From contig CALJKV010000129.1 of the NCBI GenBank assembly GCA_937974245.1, forward strand, positions 1 through 26,840: a DNA stretch of 26,840 nt. Reading direction: 5' to 3'. Both the position numbers and the translations under genes were made by a program. This DNA comes from an uncultured Chloroflexota bacterium. Its GTDB lineage: Bacteria > Chloroflexota > Anaerolineae > Aggregatilineales > Phototrophicaceae. Under the pieces are notes generated by a model, which worked only from the letters and a program-made list of their open reading frames with translations, ran no database searches and was not told where the DNA came from. Shown piece by piece: positions 16,238 through 24,043 of this stretch; the stretch's first letter is position 1, and each line of letters begins with the position of its first letter.

Positions 16238-17500
16238 TTAGATTGCGCCGAGCACAATTGATGCGTTTTGCCCACCCAGGCCGAAGCTATTTGAGAGGAT
16301 ATATTTCAGGTTCTTGAAGTCCCTGGCAATGTTCGGCACATAATCCAGATCGCATTCAGGATCGGGGGTTTCGTAGTTAATCGTTGGGTGGATAACCTTT
16401 TCTGCCAGGCTTTTCGCACAAGCGATGATCTCAATCGCACCGGAGCCAGCCAGAGCGTGGCCCATCATGCTTTTGGTAGAGCTAATGGCAACATTATAAG
16501 CATGTTCACCAAGAACACGCTTGATTGCGAGTGTCTCCATTGCATCGTTGGCTTTTGTGGACGTTCCATGTGCGTTGATATATTGAATGTCCTCTGGGTT
16601 TACATGAGCGGATTCAAGTGCCCATGTCATTGAACGTATCGCACCCTTGCCTTCAGGATCAAGCGCTGCAACATGATAAGCATCAGAGGAAGAAGCGTGG
16701 CCGAGCACCTCTGCATATATGCGTGCCCCCCGTTTCAGAGCGTGGGCCAGGCTTTCAATAATGACGATGCCGCAGCCCTCGCTGAACACAAACCCTGAAC
16801 GATTTGCGTCAAATGGTCGACTTGCGGCAGCTGGATTAGCGTTGTACTCATTTGCCAACGCTTTCATGGCATCAAATCCTGCAATCGCGTAATCCTGCAG
16901 TACGGCCTCAACCCCGCCCGTGATCACCATGTCGGAGCGGCCATTCATGATTAACTCACTAGCTTCGCCCACCGATTGTGTGCCGGCGGCGCAGGCTGTG
17001 GAGGGCGCGTTGAGCGGCCCTAAGGCGCGCAGGAATCGGCTTACATAGTGAGCTGGCATGTTAGGAAGCGCATTAATCAACGAAAGCGGGTTGGGCTTGT
17101 TATAGCCCCCCGTTTTGTACTTGAATGTGCTTTGCTCGGCCATCTCGTGCGCACCCAGTGATGAACCGATCACCACGCCAACTCGTTCCCCTTCAACCTC
17201 AACTTCATTAATGGTCATATTGGCATCTTCTAAAGCCATTGTTGCCGCAGCAATGGCGAAATGGGATGCTCTCCCCATTCGTCGTGCCTCTTTTGGTTCT
17301 ATATACTCCGTAGGATCAAAATCACGTACTTCGCCACCGATTTGAACAGGAACATGATCGATGGGAATGGTCTCAATACGGCGGATGCCCGATTGCCCTG
17401 ATTTCAGACCATCCCAAAGTGTTTTGACCGGGCCAAGTGCGGTGACACTACCCAATCCGGTAATGACTACTCTCGGTCGACCATTACGTAACAATTCCAT
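16238..17500 (-). CDS. fabF: 3-oxoacyl-ACP synthase II (FabF)
   Basis: The condensing enzyme of type II fatty acid synthesis, joining malonyl-ACP to a growing acyl-ACP. The 420 residues show the complete Cys-His-His set: C170 in PSTACAAGTQS, H311 in INAHGTST and H348 in KSMMGHALAGSG. The C-terminal NSFGLGGQNAS motif is also present. The length and start (RPRVVITGLGSVTALG) are standard. A GAGGG site sits just before the ATG. plsX ends 6 bp upstream on the same strand, so the two are one operon joining chain elongation to phospholipid entry. fabD, fabG and acpP are not in the window. Confidence 0.96.
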   Translation of the reverse strand: MELLRNGRPRVVITGLGSVTALGPVKTLWDGLKSGQSGIRRIETIPIDHVPVQIGGEVRDFDPTEYIEPKEARRMGRASHFAIAAATMALEDANMTINEVEVEGERVGVVIGSSLGAHEMAEQSTFKYKTGGYNKPNPLSLINALPNMPAHYVSRFLRALGPLNAPSTACAAGTQSVGEASELIMNGRSDMVITGGVEAVLQDYAIAGFDAMKALANEYNANPAAASRPFDANRSGFVFSEGCGIVIIESLAHALKRGARIYAEVLGHASSSDAYHVAALDPEGKGAIRSMTWALESAHVNPEDIQYINAHGTSTKANDAMETLAIKRVLGEHAYNVAISSTKSMMGHALAGSGAIEIIACAKSLAEKVIHPTINYETPDPECDLDYVPNIARDFKNLKYILSNSFGLGGQNASIVLGAI

Positions 17501-17506
17501 AATCCC

Positions 17507-18529
17507 TCACTCAGTTGTTTCTTCGCGCATTGATTGCGATACATTTAAACCATCGTGAATAGCTTGAACAATATTACCACTGACTGCCAACCGTGCCTGG
17601 CCTATAGCGTTTTTTATCGCTCGTGCGTTTGAACGACCATGACCTATAATAACAACACCATTCACCCCTAAAAGAGGCGCTCCACCGATTTCAAATGGGT
17701 CAATTTGCTTAGAAACACGGTTGAATGCTCTTTTTGCTAGCAATCCACCTAACATAGATAATGGATCGCGACTCAATTCTTCTCTTATTAAGCCAGATAA
17801 CGCATTTCCAAAGGCCTCAAATGCCTTTACCACGATATTACCCGTAAAACCATCAGAGACGACTACATCAGCCTGATCGCTTAGTATCTCCTTTGGCTCC
17901 ACATTGCCGACAAAATTCAATTGTGTGTGGGCGCTTAGTATTGCATGTGTTTCCCGGATTGCCTGGTTACCTTTTTCTTCTTCCTCCCCATTAGAGAGTA
18001 ATGCGATGCGGGGTTTTTGAAGCCCTAATGCTTTCCGTGCATAGATGTCGCCCATCAAAGCAAATTGCGCCATCCACTCCGGCTTAGAATCTGTGTTTGC
18101 GCCAATATCAACCAAAATAACTTGATGACCGCGCACCTTAATAATGGAACTGAGTGCCGGGCGTTTGACACCAGGAATACGACGCAAGGTAAAAAGCATC
18201 GCAATTGTCAATGCAGCTCCTGTATTACCGGCTGTGACAAAGGCCTGCGCATCGCCGCTGTTTATAAGATTCATCCCAACATGCATAGATGAGCTTGGCT
18301 TCATTTTTCCGACAACACCCGGCTTATCGTTCATCGTGACAACTTCTTCTGCGTGGACAACCGTTAGCCTCAAGGCTTCTATATCAGACTTGCTTAAGGT
18401 GGCTTCTATGGTTGACCGATCACCAACCAGTAGAATTTCATCGCCATATTCTCTGGCGGCTTGTATCGCACCCTCAATATCTGGTGTCGGATAGTTGTCA
18501 CTCCCCATTACATCCACAGCGATTCGCAT
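17507..18529 (-). CDS. plsX: Phosphate acyltransferase PlsX
   Basis: Converts acyl-ACP to acyl-phosphate, the substrate used by PlsY to start phosphatidic acid synthesis; a peripheral membrane enzyme. The 340 residues carry the family pattern: MRIAVDVMGSDNYPTPDIEG at the start, VTAGNTGA, KRPALSSII, VILVDIGANTDSKPEW, LLSNGEEEEKGN, VVSDGFTGNIVVK and GVNGVVIIGHGRS. AAAGG lies 7 bases before the ATG. fabF follows 6 bp downstream. In many bacteria plsX is in the fatty acid cluster, which fits. I see no convincing promoter motif in the 187 bp between it and the divergent tRNA-Leu gene. No FapR-like operator was identified. Confidence 0.96.
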   Translation of the reverse strand: MRIAVDVMGSDNYPTPDIEGAIQAAREYGDEILLVGDRSTIEATLSKSDIEALRLTVVHAEEVVTMNDKPGVVGKMKPSSSMHVGMNLINSGDAQAFVTAGNTGAALTIAMLFTLRRIPGVKRPALSSIIKVRGHQVILVDIGANTDSKPEWMAQFALMGDIYARKALGLQKPRIALLSNGEEEEKGNQAIRETHAILSAHTQLNFVGNVEPKEILSDQADVVVSDGFTGNIVVKAFEAFGNALSGLIREELSRDPLSMLGGLLAKRAFNRVSKQIDPFEIGGAPLLGVNGVVIIGHGRSNARAIKNAIGQARLAVSGNIVQAIHDGLNVSQSMREETTE

Positions 18530-18665
18530 ATATGTTTACCTTTGTTTCCATGCGCGGGCAGTAGCATGGGCGTGCAAAAGGAAAGAAAATAGCATATCAG
18601 AACCTCGTCGGGAATACTATAGGATTTGCGTACGAAATAATATGCGATCCTGACACAATACGGAA

Positions 18666-18693
18666 TTGACAGTCTGCCGTCTGGCGGTATAAT
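18666..18693 (+). promoter_or_regulatory. Strong housekeeping-sigma promoter of tRNA-Leu
   Basis: A consensus TTGACA (18666-18671) and a consensus TATAAT (18688-18693), separated by 16 bases. It ends 23 bp before the mature tRNA 5' end, giving a leader of roughly 15 bases. It is the best promoter match in the window. Confidence 0.88.
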
Positions 18694-18716
18694 ATCCGTT
18701 GAGTAGAGTGTTTTAT

Positions 18717-18798
18717 GTCCCGGTGGCGGAATAGGCAGACGCGCACGGTTGAGGGCTGTGTCCCTTGCGGGGTGGAGGTTCAAGTCCTCTCCGGGACA
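18717..18798 (+). tRNA. tRNA-Leu (anticodon GAG)
   Basis: An 82-base class II tRNA. The acceptor GTCCCGG pairs with CCGGGAC, followed by discriminator A. The D-arm is GGCGGAATAGGCAGACGC. The anticodon stem CACGG/CTGTG holds the loop TTGAGGG, anticodon GAG, which reads CUC and CUU. A long variable arm (TCCC-TTGC-GGGG) is typical of leucine tRNAs. The T-arm is GGAGG-TTCAAGT-CCTCT. The 3' CCA is not encoded and must be added after transcription. Confidence 0.95.
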
Positions 18799-18801
18799 CT
18801 C

Positions 18802-18831
18802 TAGTAGAACCCACATTGGTGGGTTCTACTA
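18802..18831 (+). terminator. Terminator of tRNA-Leu
   Basis: A perfect 13-bp stem (TAGTAGAACCCAC with 18819-18831) around a 4-base loop, starting 3 bp after the tRNA and followed by TTTATT. With the upstream promoter it makes a self-contained single-tRNA transcription unit. Confidence 0.85.
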
Positions 18832-18902
18832 TTTATTAGGCGCTGTTTCACTATTTCCTTTCCCTGATAACCTTTTCGCATTATACTCATACTAAAATTA
18901 TG

Positions 18903-18939
18903 TTGTTCCAGGGATCAATACTTTCTGCCCCTGGAACAA
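18903..18939 (+). promoter_or_regulatory. 11-bp inverted repeat in the 5' leader of the TPR/TM protein gene
   Basis: TTGTTCCAGGG (18903-18913) pairs perfectly with 18929-18939 across a 15-base spacer. It lies about 15 bp after a possible -10 box (TATACT, 18882-18887) and ends 18 bp before the ATG. It could be an mRNA hairpin or the operator of a dimeric regulator. No T tract follows, so a terminator is unlikely. Confidence 0.55.
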
Positions 18940-18957
18940 GGCCTATGGGGATGCTAA

Positions 18958-19830
18958 ATGAGCGATACAACGGAATATGTGCTGGCAAAAGCATTTGACC
19001 TGATTGAAGCCGAACAGTTTGCCGAAGCTCAACAGCTTCTAAAACCATTAATTGAGTCAGATCGCAACGATGCGGATGTTTGGTGGCTCTATGCACATGC
19101 CGTAACGGATCCAGAAACCGCGCACGTTGCTTTACAGAACGTTTTACGTATTGATAAAGATTACCCGGAAGCAAAATCTCTTTTGCAGACACTCGAGTCC
19201 AATCTGCCAAGCGAGGCTCTGGATTCCGGAGCACATTACCATGAGCCGTTCAATGTGCCGAATTTGCCCGCCACTTTGCCTGGTTTGCCCAACATGGAAA
19301 ATGATGACGACGAAGATAATGAAGTAGGGCGGTCGTGGCGCAACATTTTGATCCCGGTGGCAATAATGGGGATTGTTTTGGTGGTTGTCATACTAATGCT
19401 ACTGCAAAGTCCCGCTGGGAATAGTGATGCCTCAAGAGTTACGCCGACCGCAGACCAGGCGATGAGTACATCAATGCCTGCGCAGGATGCAGGTGAATAT
19501 GTTGCTATCTATGCATCACTGGCAGCTTTCAATTTGCCAGAACAAGCGGTCTCTTTGGAATCTACCGCAATTGGTAACATGTTAGTCGTCACCGTCTGTG
19601 AGTCCGACCGCCGCCAGGCACGCCAGACCTTGCCGCTCGTCCTTGATACATTGGCAAGCAACGTAGAATCCATAAACGGGGATTTCGAGGCTATAGGTAG
19701 TCGGGTCCAAAACTGCGACACGGGTGAGGCATGGATGGGGGTCGGCGTATCCCGTCAGCTTGCTAGAGATTATTCAAGTGGCAAGTTGGGAACAGCCGAT
19801 TTCCAGGCAGCCTGGCAGCCCATTGAATGA
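18958..19830 (+). CDS. TPR-like protein with one TM helix and an external domain, function unknown
   Basis: A 290-residue protein with three parts. Residues 5-82 form a cytosolic TPR-like helical region (AKAFDLIEAEQFAEAQQLLKPLI, then WWLYAHAV). A Pro-rich linker and an acidic patch (DDDEDNE) follow. One TM helix spans about 129-150. The C-terminal 150-290 should be outside the membrane and begins with a Ser/Thr/Pro/Ala-rich linker. It has two cysteines, C214 and C253, that might form a disulfide. There is no signal peptide, so the topology is N-in. A GGGG stretch sits 7 bases before the ATG. The family is not one I can name. The next gene converges on it with 4 bp between the stop codons. Confidence 0.85.
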   Translation: MSDTTEYVLAKAFDLIEAEQFAEAQQLLKPLIESDRNDADVWWLYAHAVTDPETAHVALQNVLRIDKDYPEAKSLLQTLESNLPSEALDSGAHYHEPFNVPNLPATLPGLPNMENDDDEDNEVGRSWRNILIPVAIMGIVLVVVILMLLQSPAGNSDASRVTPTADQAMSTSMPAQDAGEYVAIYASLAAFNLPEQAVSLESTAIGNMLVVTVCESDRRQARQTLPLVLDTLASNVESINGDFEAIGSRVQNCDTGEAWMGVGVSRQLARDYSSGKLGTADFQAAWQPIE

Positions 19831-19834
19831 CACG

Positions 19835-21472
19835 TTAATTGACAATCTGCTTATGTATCGGCAGCCGGACGGTAAAAGTTGACCCTTTTCCTACCTGGCT
19901 GCTGACTTCAATTTCTCCGTGGTGTTGTTGGACAATTCCATAACTCACGAAAAGTCCCAACCCGGTGCCACTGGCTTTGGTTGAGTAAAATGGGTCAAAA
20001 ATCTTGCTGAGTTCCTCTGGCGGGATACCCACCCCGTTGTCGGTGAATTGGGCGATCGCATAGTCATTGTCAAGGTAAGTCCCAACTTCAAGTGTGCCAC
20101 TTTGCTGCATCGCTGCCTTAGCATTTAAGACAATATTCATGAAGACCTGTTCAAGTTGATCCTTACTTCCGTATACCGGCGGCAAATCCTTTAAATCCGC
20201 AACAATCTGCATATTTTCTTTCTCGAAAAACTTTCGATTGAGACCAATAACACTTTCGATTATCTGGCGAATGTTCAAGAGTTGAATATCACTGCTATCT
20301 AGATTGCGCTTTCCCGTAAACTCTAGCAAGCGGCTTACAATGCGGCGGATACGTTCTACACTCTCCTGAATGGCTTCTACGGCCCGTGTGTCGATTGGTG
20401 CGTTATCCTGAATATCTTCCAGCATATGCTCCAGGTTGATTCTAATGGGCTGCAATGGGTTGTTTATTTCGTGGGCAAGGCTAGCGGCCAGGTGCCCGAT
20501 AGATGCCAATTTCTCCGCTCGTATAAGAAGCTGTTGGGCGGATTCAAGCTCTTTAGTGCGTTCGTTGACCATGTCCTCCAGGTGCAAAGCATAATTCGAC
20601 TGAATCTCATATAGCTGTGCGTTACGGATTGCCAGTGCTGCTTGCCGTCCAATTCCCTGGAAAAGTTGTAAATGCTTGTCATCATATTGCGATTCGTTCG
20701 AAGCAATGAGCAAGAATCCAAGAAGACTCTCATCATGTGGTAAGGCAACAATCATACCAGAATCGTAATGAAAATCTGCCGAAGAGGAGGGTTCTTTTGC
20801 CCATACACTGGGTATTGGATTTAACATGAACTTGTCGATAAAAGCAGGTGGGACTAGCTGTTTATGTAAGACCTTAGAACCTGCCCGATGCCTCGTATAG
20901 CAGTTTATAGCTTGTTGCTCATCCAACAGGCAAATCATAGCAGATTCTCCAGGGAGAAAAGCCAGTGACAAATCTGGAACAAGTGTTAGCAAATCATCTA
21001 TTTCGATATATAGATTGAACTCATCGCTTATTGTAAGGAGCGCCTCTAACTCCTGTGTGCGCCGTTGCAGCGCCATTTCAAGCTCGTGTGCCTTGATTTT
21101 GCTCTTGACTCGCGCGAGCAGTTCTTTTGGCTCAAATGGTTTGTAGACATAATCGTCGGCACCTAGGTTTAACCCATGCGCCACATCGGTTGGTTGGCGA
21201 GCACGTGCGGTGATGATGATTGTTGGCAGAGTACTGGTTGATGGTGTTTCCCGTAAAGCCTTTAGCACTTCAAAGCCGTTCATTAACGGCATCTGTATAT
21301 CCAAGAGGAGAAGATCTGGTATTAGCTTCTGTGCGGTTTCAAGTGCATCTACACCATTGTGAACCGATCTTACTTCATAATTCTCCCGGGTAAAGATGCG
21401 TTCAAGCATAATGGTAGTGTGAGGTTCATCGTCGGCCACCAGAATGAGCGGTATCTCGCGTTGTGTATTCAT
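19835..21472 (-). CDS. Receiver-GAF-histidine kinase hybrid, soluble
   Basis: A 545-residue cytosolic signalling protein. The N-terminal receiver has acidic residues D14/D15, phospho-acceptor D58 (LLLDIQMP) and the Lys in YVYKPF. A coiled-coil helix leads to a GAF-like domain (about 145-290), another coiled coil (MVNERTKELESAQQ), then HisKA with H334 (LAHEINNP) and an HATPase domain with NIVLNAKAAM, DNGVGIP and GTGLGLFVSYGI. The HEINNP H-box resembles NtrB/PAS-kinase types. With the receiver in front it probably acts as an intermediate in a relay, receiving phosphate from another kinase that then modulates its own activity. No TM segment is present. It is divergent from the S41 protease gene, 114 bp away. 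Confidence 0.92.
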   Translation of the reverse strand: MNTQREIPLILVADDEPHTTIMLERIFTRENYEVRSVHNGVDALETAQKLIPDLLLLDIQMPLMNGFEVLKALRETPSTSTLPTIIITARARQPTDVAHGLNLGADDYVYKPFEPKELLARVKSKIKAHELEMALQRRTQELEALLTISDEFNLYIEIDDLLTLVPDLSLAFLPGESAMICLLDEQQAINCYTRHRAGSKVLHKQLVPPAFIDKFMLNPIPSVWAKEPSSSADFHYDSGMIVALPHDESLLGFLLIASNESQYDDKHLQLFQGIGRQAALAIRNAQLYEIQSNYALHLEDMVNERTKELESAQQLLIRAEKLASIGHLAASLAHEINNPLQPIRINLEHMLEDIQDNAPIDTRAVEAIQESVERIRRIVSRLLEFTGKRNLDSSDIQLLNIRQIIESVIGLNRKFFEKENMQIVADLKDLPPVYGSKDQLEQVFMNIVLNAKAAMQQSGTLEVGTYLDNDYAIAQFTDNGVGIPPEELSKIFDPFYSTKASGTGLGLFVSYGIVQQHHGEIEVSSQVGKGSTFTVRLPIHKQIVN

Positions 21473-21586
21473 CGTCTCCGCCTGACAGAATCAGAGTTGG
21501 GTTTATACATAAGCGGTGCTACAATTCACCTTAATTAGTGATTATTCATAGTAAATCATGTAAATGGGGTCGGGCGCAAGCTATCC

Positions 21587-22780
21587 ATGAAGAATCATCC
21601 ATTTTGGCGTTCAATTGTCAGCGGCGCAGTTGTGGGAACGATATTGGGGCTGACTTTTCTGCTTGGCTTTTTGTTCAATGATCTAATCAACACAGATCAG
21701 GTGATGGGGATAGGTGTAGCTGAATTTCCCTTACTGAACGAGGTTCAAGTGCTGCTCGATCAACATTACTTGCGGGAACAACCAGAACACTCAGCTCTTG
21801 AATACGGAGCCATTAGGGGTGTATTGGAGACATTGGGCGATCATTACACATTCTTCATTGAGCCACCCGTCGCACAGAGTGAGTCGGATGTCCTTGCCGG
21901 CACTTATGGAGGTATTGGGGTACAGATACAGCGCAATGAACAGGGTCAGATGATCGTCTATCCTTATGATGACAGCCCGGCCGCTACTCAAGGTATTTTG
22001 GCGGGGGCTGTGCTGGTAGCGATTAATGGATCATTGGTAGACATTAGTATGCAACCAGACCTGCTTGATCAGATGTTGCGCGGTGAAGTAAAGGATGGAA
22101 ATGGAGTGACCTTGACCGTCATCCAATCCCCGGACGGTGATGAATTTACGGCTTTTGTTCCTTTTGGCGTCATCAATGTCCCATCTGTGATCTGGCGCGT
22201 TGTGCCTGAGGATTTGCGTATCGGCTATTTACAGGTACTCCGATTTACAAACCGTACCCCAGACGAACTGGCTGCGGCAATATCTGAATTGGAGACAACG
22301 GGGGTCGAGGGGCTGGTTTTAGACTTGCGAGATAACAGTGGCGGGTTGCTAAATGAGTCAATTATGGTTGCCGGACAGTTCTTAGGCGAAGGTGTTGTGG
22401 TTTACGAGCGCAATAATCAGACCGAGAAATCGCTGGAAGCGGATTCGTCCCGGGCAATAACCAGCCTCCCGCTTGTGGTGCTGGTTAATCACAACACCGC
22501 CAGCGCTGCTGAATTGGTTGCGGGTGCTATACAGGATCGTGGGCGCGGTATATTGATCGGACAACAGACCTTTGGCAAGGGAACTGTCCAGCAGATTTTT
22601 CGACTCTCGGATGGATCTTCTTTGCATGTCACTTCCGCAGAGTGGTTTACGCCAGAGTACCAGAAATTGGATGGCGTTGGATTACAACCGGATATTGTTA
22701 TGATCCCGGATATTAATGGACGTGACGTGGAATTAGGCGAGGCACTTCGCCAGTTAAATAGCCAGTTGGCACAGGAATAA
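21587..22780 (+). CDS. S41-family C-terminal processing protease (CtpA/Prc-like)
   Basis: A membrane-anchored serine protease of 397 residues. An N-terminal TM or uncleaved signal helix spans about 10-31. The N-terminal helical region is followed by a PDZ domain (about 100-190, including GGIGVQIQRNEQGQM and AVLVAINGSLV) and the S41 catalytic core: LVLDLRDNSGG, catalytic Ser306 in NHNTASAAELVAGA and Lys331 in TFGKGTVQ. The Ser-Lys dyad is intact. Such proteases cut protein C-termini outside the membrane, some of them ssrA-tagged. smpB begins 1 base after its stop, which is suggestive for tagging and degradation, but location outside the membrane makes a direct link uncertain. Confidence 0.94.
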   Translation: MKNHPFWRSIVSGAVVGTILGLTFLLGFLFNDLINTDQVMGIGVAEFPLLNEVQVLLDQHYLREQPEHSALEYGAIRGVLETLGDHYTFFIEPPVAQSESDVLAGTYGGIGVQIQRNEQGQMIVYPYDDSPAATQGILAGAVLVAINGSLVDISMQPDLLDQMLRGEVKDGNGVTLTVIQSPDGDEFTAFVPFGVINVPSVIWRVVPEDLRIGYLQVLRFTNRTPDELAAAISELETTGVEGLVLDLRDNSGGLLNESIMVAGQFLGEGVVVYERNNQTEKSLEADSSRAITSLPLVVLVNHNTASAAELVAGAIQDRGRGILIGQQTFGKGTVQQIFRLSDGSSLHVTSAEWFTPEYQKLDGVGLQPDIVMIPDINGRDVELGEALRQLNSQLAQE

Positions 22781-22781
22781 G

Positions 22782-23252
22782 ATGAGTAAAGACGGAATAA
22801 AGGTTGTCACCAAAAATCGCAAAGCCTATCATGATTATGAATTGGAAACCACTTATCAAGCTGGTCTGGTCTTAATGGGATCAGAGATAAAATCCATTCG
22901 TGCCAATAATGTCAATCTGAGAGATAGTTATGTTGAAGTTCGAGGCGGTGAGTTGTGGCTGGTAGGCGTACATGTCGCGTTGTACAAGAATGCTAGTATC
23001 TTCGGTCATGATGACCCGCTACGGCCCCGTAAGCTGCTCTTACACCGGCGCGAGATAAACCAGATCGTTGATCGGTCACGAGAACGCGGCTACACGGTTA
23101 TCCCCACAATGCTATATCTTGAACGTGGGCGTGCCAAAGTGGAGATTGCTTTGGCACGCGGCAAAAAGCAATATGATAAGCGTCAGGCTATTGCAAAGCG
23201 CGATTCTGATCGCGAAGTGCGGCGCGCACTGAAAGAGGGCCATCAGCAATGA
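22782..23252 (+). CDS. smpB: SsrA-binding protein SmpB
   Basis: Binds tmRNA and delivers it to stalled ribosomes in trans-translation. The 156 residues are of normal length and show KVVTKNRKAYHDYELETTYQAGLVL, GSEIKSIRANNVNLRDSYVEV, the RPRKLLLHRREI element and the C-terminal basic tail KKQYDKRQAIAKRDSDREVRRALK. AGGA lies 6 bases before the ATG, and the S41 protease stop is 1 base upstream. Its TGA overlaps the ATG of the next gene (ATGA), so translation of the pair is coupled. The tmRNA gene was not found in the window. Confidence 0.97.
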   Translation: MSKDGIKVVTKNRKAYHDYELETTYQAGLVLMGSEIKSIRANNVNLRDSYVEVRGGELWLVGVHVALYKNASIFGHDDPLRPRKLLLHRREINQIVDRSRERGYTVIPTMLYLERGRAKVEIALARGKKQYDKRQAIAKRDSDREVRRALKEGHQQ

Positions 23253-24043
23253 GCGATCAATGGGGGAATTCTATACGCGAGGTAAACCGTCTTGAGGAAG
23301 CGAGAAAGCTGGCAATTTACCGCACATTGCTTCCTGACTGGATTTATTCCGCCTACCAGATAGACCCGGATACACTCACAGTTGACGGTTATCCTGTCGT
23401 ACGTTTTCGCTGCCCTAATGGTAGTAGGGCGCTGGAGATTTCCGTTTATAGACAAGCAGCGGATCGTGATCCGGCCTTGTACCTGAATATGGCAGATACA
23501 TTTAACAATCAACTGTTGGTATTGCTGGTTGTGATGAACAACCCGGATGGGCCTCGCTTTAATATTGATGTAGATGCAAATGGCAACCCAACACATCTTG
23601 GCACGGTGGGGCGCAACCTTGCGGCCGAGGAGGCCGCAATGAACTACGGACTGGCGCCCGGACAAATCCGACCCGGCCTGCGTTCATTTCGCCATGCGAT
23701 TCCATTATTTGAGCAATTTGTAAGCAACCTGGGTCATGATATGTTTTTGATCGAGCCAATGGCGTATCACAATGCAGTCATCTTTGAGCGTTACGGATTT
23801 AACTACATGCGGGGACATCGGGAAATGCAGAGAATTCACACGGAGTTTCAGCCTGGCGGCGAACTACACGCAAAGCTTTCGAATGACCGTGTGTTTCGCC
23901 CGCTTGACGCCTGGAAGACCATCCGAGGCAGAGCATGGGCGATCCATGACGGTATTCTTGGGCATCCTTATACAGGGTTTCAGATGTATAAACGAGTTGG
24001 TGTACACGCCGGTATTCAGACTTTCCCAAATGCTGTATGGTAG
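23249..24043 (+). CDS. Conserved-looking protein of unknown function, possibly GNAT-like
   Basis: A 264-residue soluble protein without signal peptide or TM segment. I do not recognise the family. Residues about 165-190 (FLIEPMAYHNAVIFERYGFNYMRG) resemble the end of a GNAT fold, where an Asn precedes a YGF motif, and NLAAEEAAMNYGLAPGQIRPGL precedes it. No clear acetyl-CoA loop of the R/QxxGxG/A type is visible, so this is a weak inference. Its ATG overlaps the smpB stop by 4 bases and has GAGGG about 10 bases upstream. Its end overlaps the STAND ATPase start by 7 bases. The double overlap implies that the three products are made together. Confidence 0.8.
   Translation: MSDQWGNSIREVNRLEEARKLAIYRTLLPDWIYSAYQIDPDTLTVDGYPVVRFRCPNGSRALEISVYRQAADRDPALYLNMADTFNNQLLVLLVVMNNPDGPRFNIDVDANGNPTHLGTVGRNLAAEEAAMNYGLAPGQIRPGLRSFRHAIPLFEQFVSNLGHDMFLIEPMAYHNAVIFERYGFNYMRGHREMQRIHTEFQPGGELHAKLSNDRVFRPLDAWKTIRGRAWAIHDGILGHPYTGFQMYKRVGVHAGIQTFPNAVW

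Noticed and set aside
18508..18816. A 102-codon minus-strand frame containing a PGEDLNLHPARD-like stretch
   Set aside because: It is the antisense translation of the tRNA-Leu gene, a well-known type of false protein, and it also covers the plsX start and the promoter of the tRNA.
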